Positions 61,301-64,000 of a DNA stretch of 64,000 nt are shown here, piece after piece. A program made the position numbers and the translations under genes. Where the stretch lies: contig CP107199.1 of the NCBI GenBank assembly GCA_025758065.1, positions 3,890,181-3,954,180 of the forward strand, given 5' to 3'. This DNA comes from Lachnospiraceae bacterium. Its GTDB lineage: Bacteria > Bacillota > Clostridia > Lachnospirales > Lachnospiraceae. Under the pieces are notes generated by a model that did no database searches, was not told where the DNA came from, and worked only from the letters and a program-made list of their open reading frames with translations. The stretch's first letter is position 1; each line of letters starts with the position of its first letter.

Positions 61301-62621
61301 TTTGTGTTTTTGGTAAAAAATAACTCCTTTTTGGTAAGAATTCAGATATGACAATTCTTATCGAAAAGGAGTATTTTTTATGGCAGTTGCAAAAGAACAA
61401 ATTCGACAGATCATCTCAGAAAACAACATTAATAGCGTTGCAGATATATACACGCTTCTGAAAGACAGTTTCAAGGATATCCTGCAGGAGCTGATGGAGG
61501 CAGAACTGGATGCAACTCTTGGCTACGAGAAAAACCATAAGGGAGATCTACAGACAGACAATAAAAGAAATGGTCATTCTACAAAAAACTTAAAGAGTCA
61601 ATACGGTGAATTTCAAATCGACGTACCAAGAGACCGTAACGGTGAGTTTGAACCAAAACTCATCCCTAAATACCAGAGAGATATTTCCGGGATTGAGGAA
61701 AAAGTGATATCTTTATATGCCCGTGGTATGAGTACACGTGACATCCACGACCAGCTCCAGGATCTTTATGGAATTGAGCTATCAGCTGAAATGGTCAGCA
61801 AGATCACAGACAAAATACTTCCTCAGGTTAAGGAATGGCAGTCCCGTCCTCTGAACCCGGTTTATCCGTTTGTCTTTATGGACTGTATTCATTATAAAGT
61901 ACGTGAGGATGGCAGAATCCTGAGTCGTGCTGCGTATGTAGTTCTTGGCGTTACAGTGGAGGGATACAAAGATATCCTCAGCATCACAGTAGGCGCAAAT
62001 GAAACCAGCAAATTCTGGCTTGGGATGCTTAATGATCTTAAGAACCGCGGAGTAAAAGATGTCCTTTTCTTCTGCGTGGATGGTCTTCCGGGTTTTAAAG
62101 AAGCTATTCAGGCAGTTTATCCGCAGGCAGAGATCCAGAGATGTGTGATCCATATGCTACGCAATTCTTTCAAATATGTAAATTATAATGATCTGAAAAA
62201 GTTTTCCTCGGATTTCAAAGAAGTGTACAATGCTCCGAACGAAACAGCCGCTTTAACAGAGCTGGAAAACATGAAAGAAAAATGGGGGAAGAAATATCCG
62301 TACGCGATCAGTAACTGGGAAAATAATTGGGAAGATGTAAGTTCCTTTTTTCAGTTTTCTAATGATATCAGACGCATTATGTACACGACAAATATCATAG
62401 AAGGATTGAACCGCCAGTATCGGAAAGTCACGAAAACGAAAAGCGTATTCCCAAGCGATTCTGCATTGGAAAAGATTCTGTATCTTGCCAGCGAGAACGT
62501 AGTCAAAAAGTGGACGCAGAGATACCGGAACTGGGATCAGGTATTGAATCAGCTGATAGTCCTTTACGGAGAACGGCTTACTGCTTATCTGTAAGAGAAA
62601 AGAAAAGCAGGAATGGGGACA
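61288..62621 (+). mobile_element. IS256-family element, right end unclear
   Basis: The left end is at or near GTGTAAAATAGTTTGTG (about 61288-61306), which interrupts the IS66 transposase gene. One intact transposase gene lies inside. After its stop only about 27 bases remain before the IS4-type terminal repeat at 62622, and no matching right repeat is present there, so the right end was probably lost or displaced by the IS4 insertion. Confidence 0.7.
61380..62594 (+). CDS. IS256-family (mutator-type) transposase
   Basis: A 404-residue transposase, full length for the family. The catalytic residues lie in VFMDCIHYKV (Asp), FFCVDGLPGFKEAI (Asp) and TTNIIEGLNRQYRKV (Glu); the QRCVIHMLRNS block is the family signature. 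AAAGGAG lies before the ATG. A stem of GACAATTCTTATC with an upstream GGTAAGAATTC-like arm lies in its leader. Confidence 0.95.
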   Translation: MAVAKEQIRQIISENNINSVADIYTLLKDSFKDILQELMEAELDATLGYEKNHKGDLQTDNKRNGHSTKNLKSQYGEFQIDVPRDRNGEFEPKLIPKYQRDISGIEEKVISLYARGMSTRDIHDQLQDLYGIELSAEMVSKITDKILPQVKEWQSRPLNPVYPFVFMDCIHYKVREDGRILSRAAYVVLGVTVEGYKDILSITVGANETSKFWLGMLNDLKNRGVKDVLFFCVDGLPGFKEAIQAVYPQAEIQRCVIHMLRNSFKYVNYNDLKKFSSDFKEVYNAPNETAALTELENMKEKWGKKYPYAISNWENNWEDVSSFFQFSNDIRRIMYTTNIIEGLNRQYRKVTKTKSVFPSDSALEKILYLASENVVKKWTQRYRNWDQVLNQLIVLYGERLTAYL

Positions 62622-64000
62622 ATGTCATTAAGTTATCATAGGCAAGCTGATTTGGCGTTTGCCCAGAAACAGGCTGAGGAGTTTTCTTCAGCCTGTTTTC
62701 TATCTTTGCCAAACACAAATAGACAGATTTTCATCTGCCTCAAAAAACTATATTCACTTATTCAAATTTATGCTACTCTATATAAGAAACCATGAAATAT
62801 CTTAGTAGTTGCTTTCCGTTCCCCATGACGATCGGGGCGTATGGGAATCACATTCTTTGCGATAATGGTTTCTAAATCAGGTGATGTCGTTTTCCCACGA
62901 TAAAATAATCGGCACAAGTGCGACGCAACTGAGAAGTTGGCTTTATATGTATATTTTCTTTGCTTTTTTTCAATGACTACGTGCGAGGTAATCATTTCTG
63001 CAAAATTATACATGATTAGATGTGCATAGATTTCCTGTTGGATACACATCACCTTTTTTGAATGAAAATCCAACATTCCAATAGTATATTTTAAATCTCT
63101 GAAAGATGTTTCAATTCCCCATCTTAAAGCATAAAGCTGTTTTAATTTTTCAAGAGGGTATTGTTCCTTATCCAAATTTGTAAGGACGGTTTCATAAGTA
63201 TCTTCTGAAATTTGGAATCTTGCAATTCTAAAAGACAATCCATAAAACGAGGCTGGATCTTTATAATTACTTTTTGCAGGTAAATAGTCGAAATTCACAT
63301 TGGAAGGAAGATACCGATAATGGTTCTTATCCTTTAGCAGTTCCTTTACTTCTTTTGACTGTTTCCTTGTAATGTTAAGATTTATCTTCAGATCAAAAAG
63401 CTTTTCTTTTGGAAGTTCCAGGTTGCTTTTTATACTTCCATGTCCATCTTTAATACGTATCAAGAAGTACCAGCCCTTTTCCTGAATATGTGCCATACTA
63501 TTATAAGATTCATAACCCCGGTCTGCTATAATAAGAGCTTCTGGTATGGTCGATCGATCAACCATTTCCTGAAGAGCCTTATGTTCATTACAATTTTTGC
63601 TTTTCTGGATAATTGAATCTGCATAAATATGATAATCAATCTCATACAGTGCATTTAAATGTAAAAGATTATATCCTTTTTGTCCGTTGCTTCCAGGATA
63701 ATATGATCCAGTATCCCCAGGGTTTGTAGCAATTTGAATGTCTGAACCGTCAACAGCAAATATAGGCATCTTTTCTGAAAAACCTTTCGTAATTGTTTCG
63801 TTAAAGCCGTCCAATATGGAACGGAAAGCTTCAGGCTTAATCTTACTTCTCTGCTGTAAAAAAGCAGATGGTGTGGGCATTTGAGGGGAAGCGTGAAAAA
63901 AGTCTATTAATTCATTTGTAAGACTGCCGCTTCCCATACCGATAATTCCTGTTAACACTGCTTTCATAGAAATTTTCCGTTTTCGGGTAAAGTCCGTATC
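62622..64000 (-). mobile_element. IS4-family insertion sequence 2, runs off the window
   Basis: The left end begins GACAATGTCATTAAGTTA, matching the terminal repeat of the element at 36045. A hairpin (CAGGCTGA/TCAGCCTG) near 62668-62696 may end the transposase transcript. The other end is beyond the window. Confidence 0.75.
62768..64000 (-). CDS. IS4-family transposase, 5' end outside the window
   Basis: At least 410 residues are visible. The frame is open to the window edge, where DTDFTRKRKIS precedes the internal Met at 63967, so the true start lies further upstream. The motifs are FAVDGSDIQIA (Asp), LIIADRGYESYNSM (Asp) and LRWGIETSFRDLKYTIG (Glu in YREK). It is related to but clearly different from the transposase at 36165. 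Confidence 0.92.
   Translation of the reverse strand, partial: DTDFTRKRKISMKAVLTGIIGMGSGSLTNELIDFFHASPQMPTPSAFLQQRSKIKPEAFRSILDGFNETITKGFSEKMPIFAVDGSDIQIATNPGDTGSYYPGSNGQKGYNLLHLNALYEIDYHIYADSIIQKSKNCNEHKALQEMVDRSTIPEALIIADRGYESYNSMAHIQEKGWYFLIRIKDGHGSIKSNLELPKEKLFDLKINLNITRKQSKEVKELLKDKNHYRYLPSNVNFDYLPAKSNYKDPASFYGLSFRIARFQISEDTYETVLTNLDKEQYPLEKLKQLYALRWGIETSFRDLKYTIGMLDFHSKKVMCIQQEIYAHLIMYNFAEMITSHVVIEKKQRKYTYKANFSVASHLCRLFYRGKTTSPDLETIIAKNVIPIRPDRHGERKATTKIFHGFLYRVA

Noticed and set aside
62706..62729. CCAAACACAAATAGACAG as the right terminal repeat of IS256
   Set aside because: It resembles the inverse of the left end, but it lies inside the IS4-type element that starts at 62622, so the match is probably chance.
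62613..62795. 60-residue plus-strand frame after the IS256 transposase
   Set aside because: It covers the terminal repeat and non-coding end of the IS4-type element.

Overview
The window looks like chromosomal DNA of a spore-forming anaerobic Firmicute, most likely a Lachnospiraceae member (Blautia/Clostridium-cluster-XIVa-like). The evidence is gene content and order: nusA-ylxR-ylxQ-infB-rbfA, an [FeFe]-hydrogenase maturase (hydF), the sporulation genes spoIIP and gpr beside lepA-hemW, a T-box in front of pheST, strong AGGAGG ribosome-binding sites and moderate-to-low GC. The genus is inference.

Layout. 1-5.4 kb: minus-strand translation/transcription operon rimP-nusA-ylxR-ylxQ-infB-(rbfA), with a 159-bp palindromic repeat between rimP and nusA. 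5.7-19.1 kb: metabolic genes, namely hydF, an orphan HicB-like gene, an L-cysteine desulfidase-type protein with a divergent LysR gene, a second LysR gene, ilvC and ilvN, a HAD phosphatase, NADH pyrophosphatase, a MATE pump, an SPFH protein, asparaginase and the AzlCD pair. 19.2-26.8 kb: hemW-lepA-spoIIP-gpr, split by a DMT transporter gene and 159-bp repeats, then a GlpP-like antiterminator. 26.9-31 kb: an ABC sugar-type importer with a nucleoside hydrolase, behind a leader terminator hairpin. 31.2-36 kb: rpsT, UPF0340, holA, marR-MATE and a low-molecular-weight phosphatase. 36-40.6 kb: three unrelated IS elements around a tRNA-Gly(CCC); two of them sit in the same 8-bp target. 40.6-49 kb: an AI-2E-type permease, pheT-pheS with T-box, a LysR gene and brnQ.

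49.1-56.3 kb is a Wadjet-type (JetABCD) plasmid-defence operon. Its SMC-like JetC lacks the C-terminal half of the ATPase head and runs directly into a shortened JetD, so an internal deletion has probably inactivated it. After it come a DUF134-NifX fusion, a 228-bp multi-hairpin element and a broken gene (one frameshift plus one in-frame TAG) whose last part carries a HEPN-like R-X4-H motif. 59.2-64 kb is a pile of IS66, IS256 and IS4 elements running off the window.

The main points for a second look are the decayed Wadjet operon, the broken HEPN-like gene next to it, the palindromic repeat families, and the attenuated nucleoside-hydrolase operon near a GlpP-type antiterminator. I found no CRISPR array, prophage or rRNA genes, and I cannot point to a clearly new intact system.
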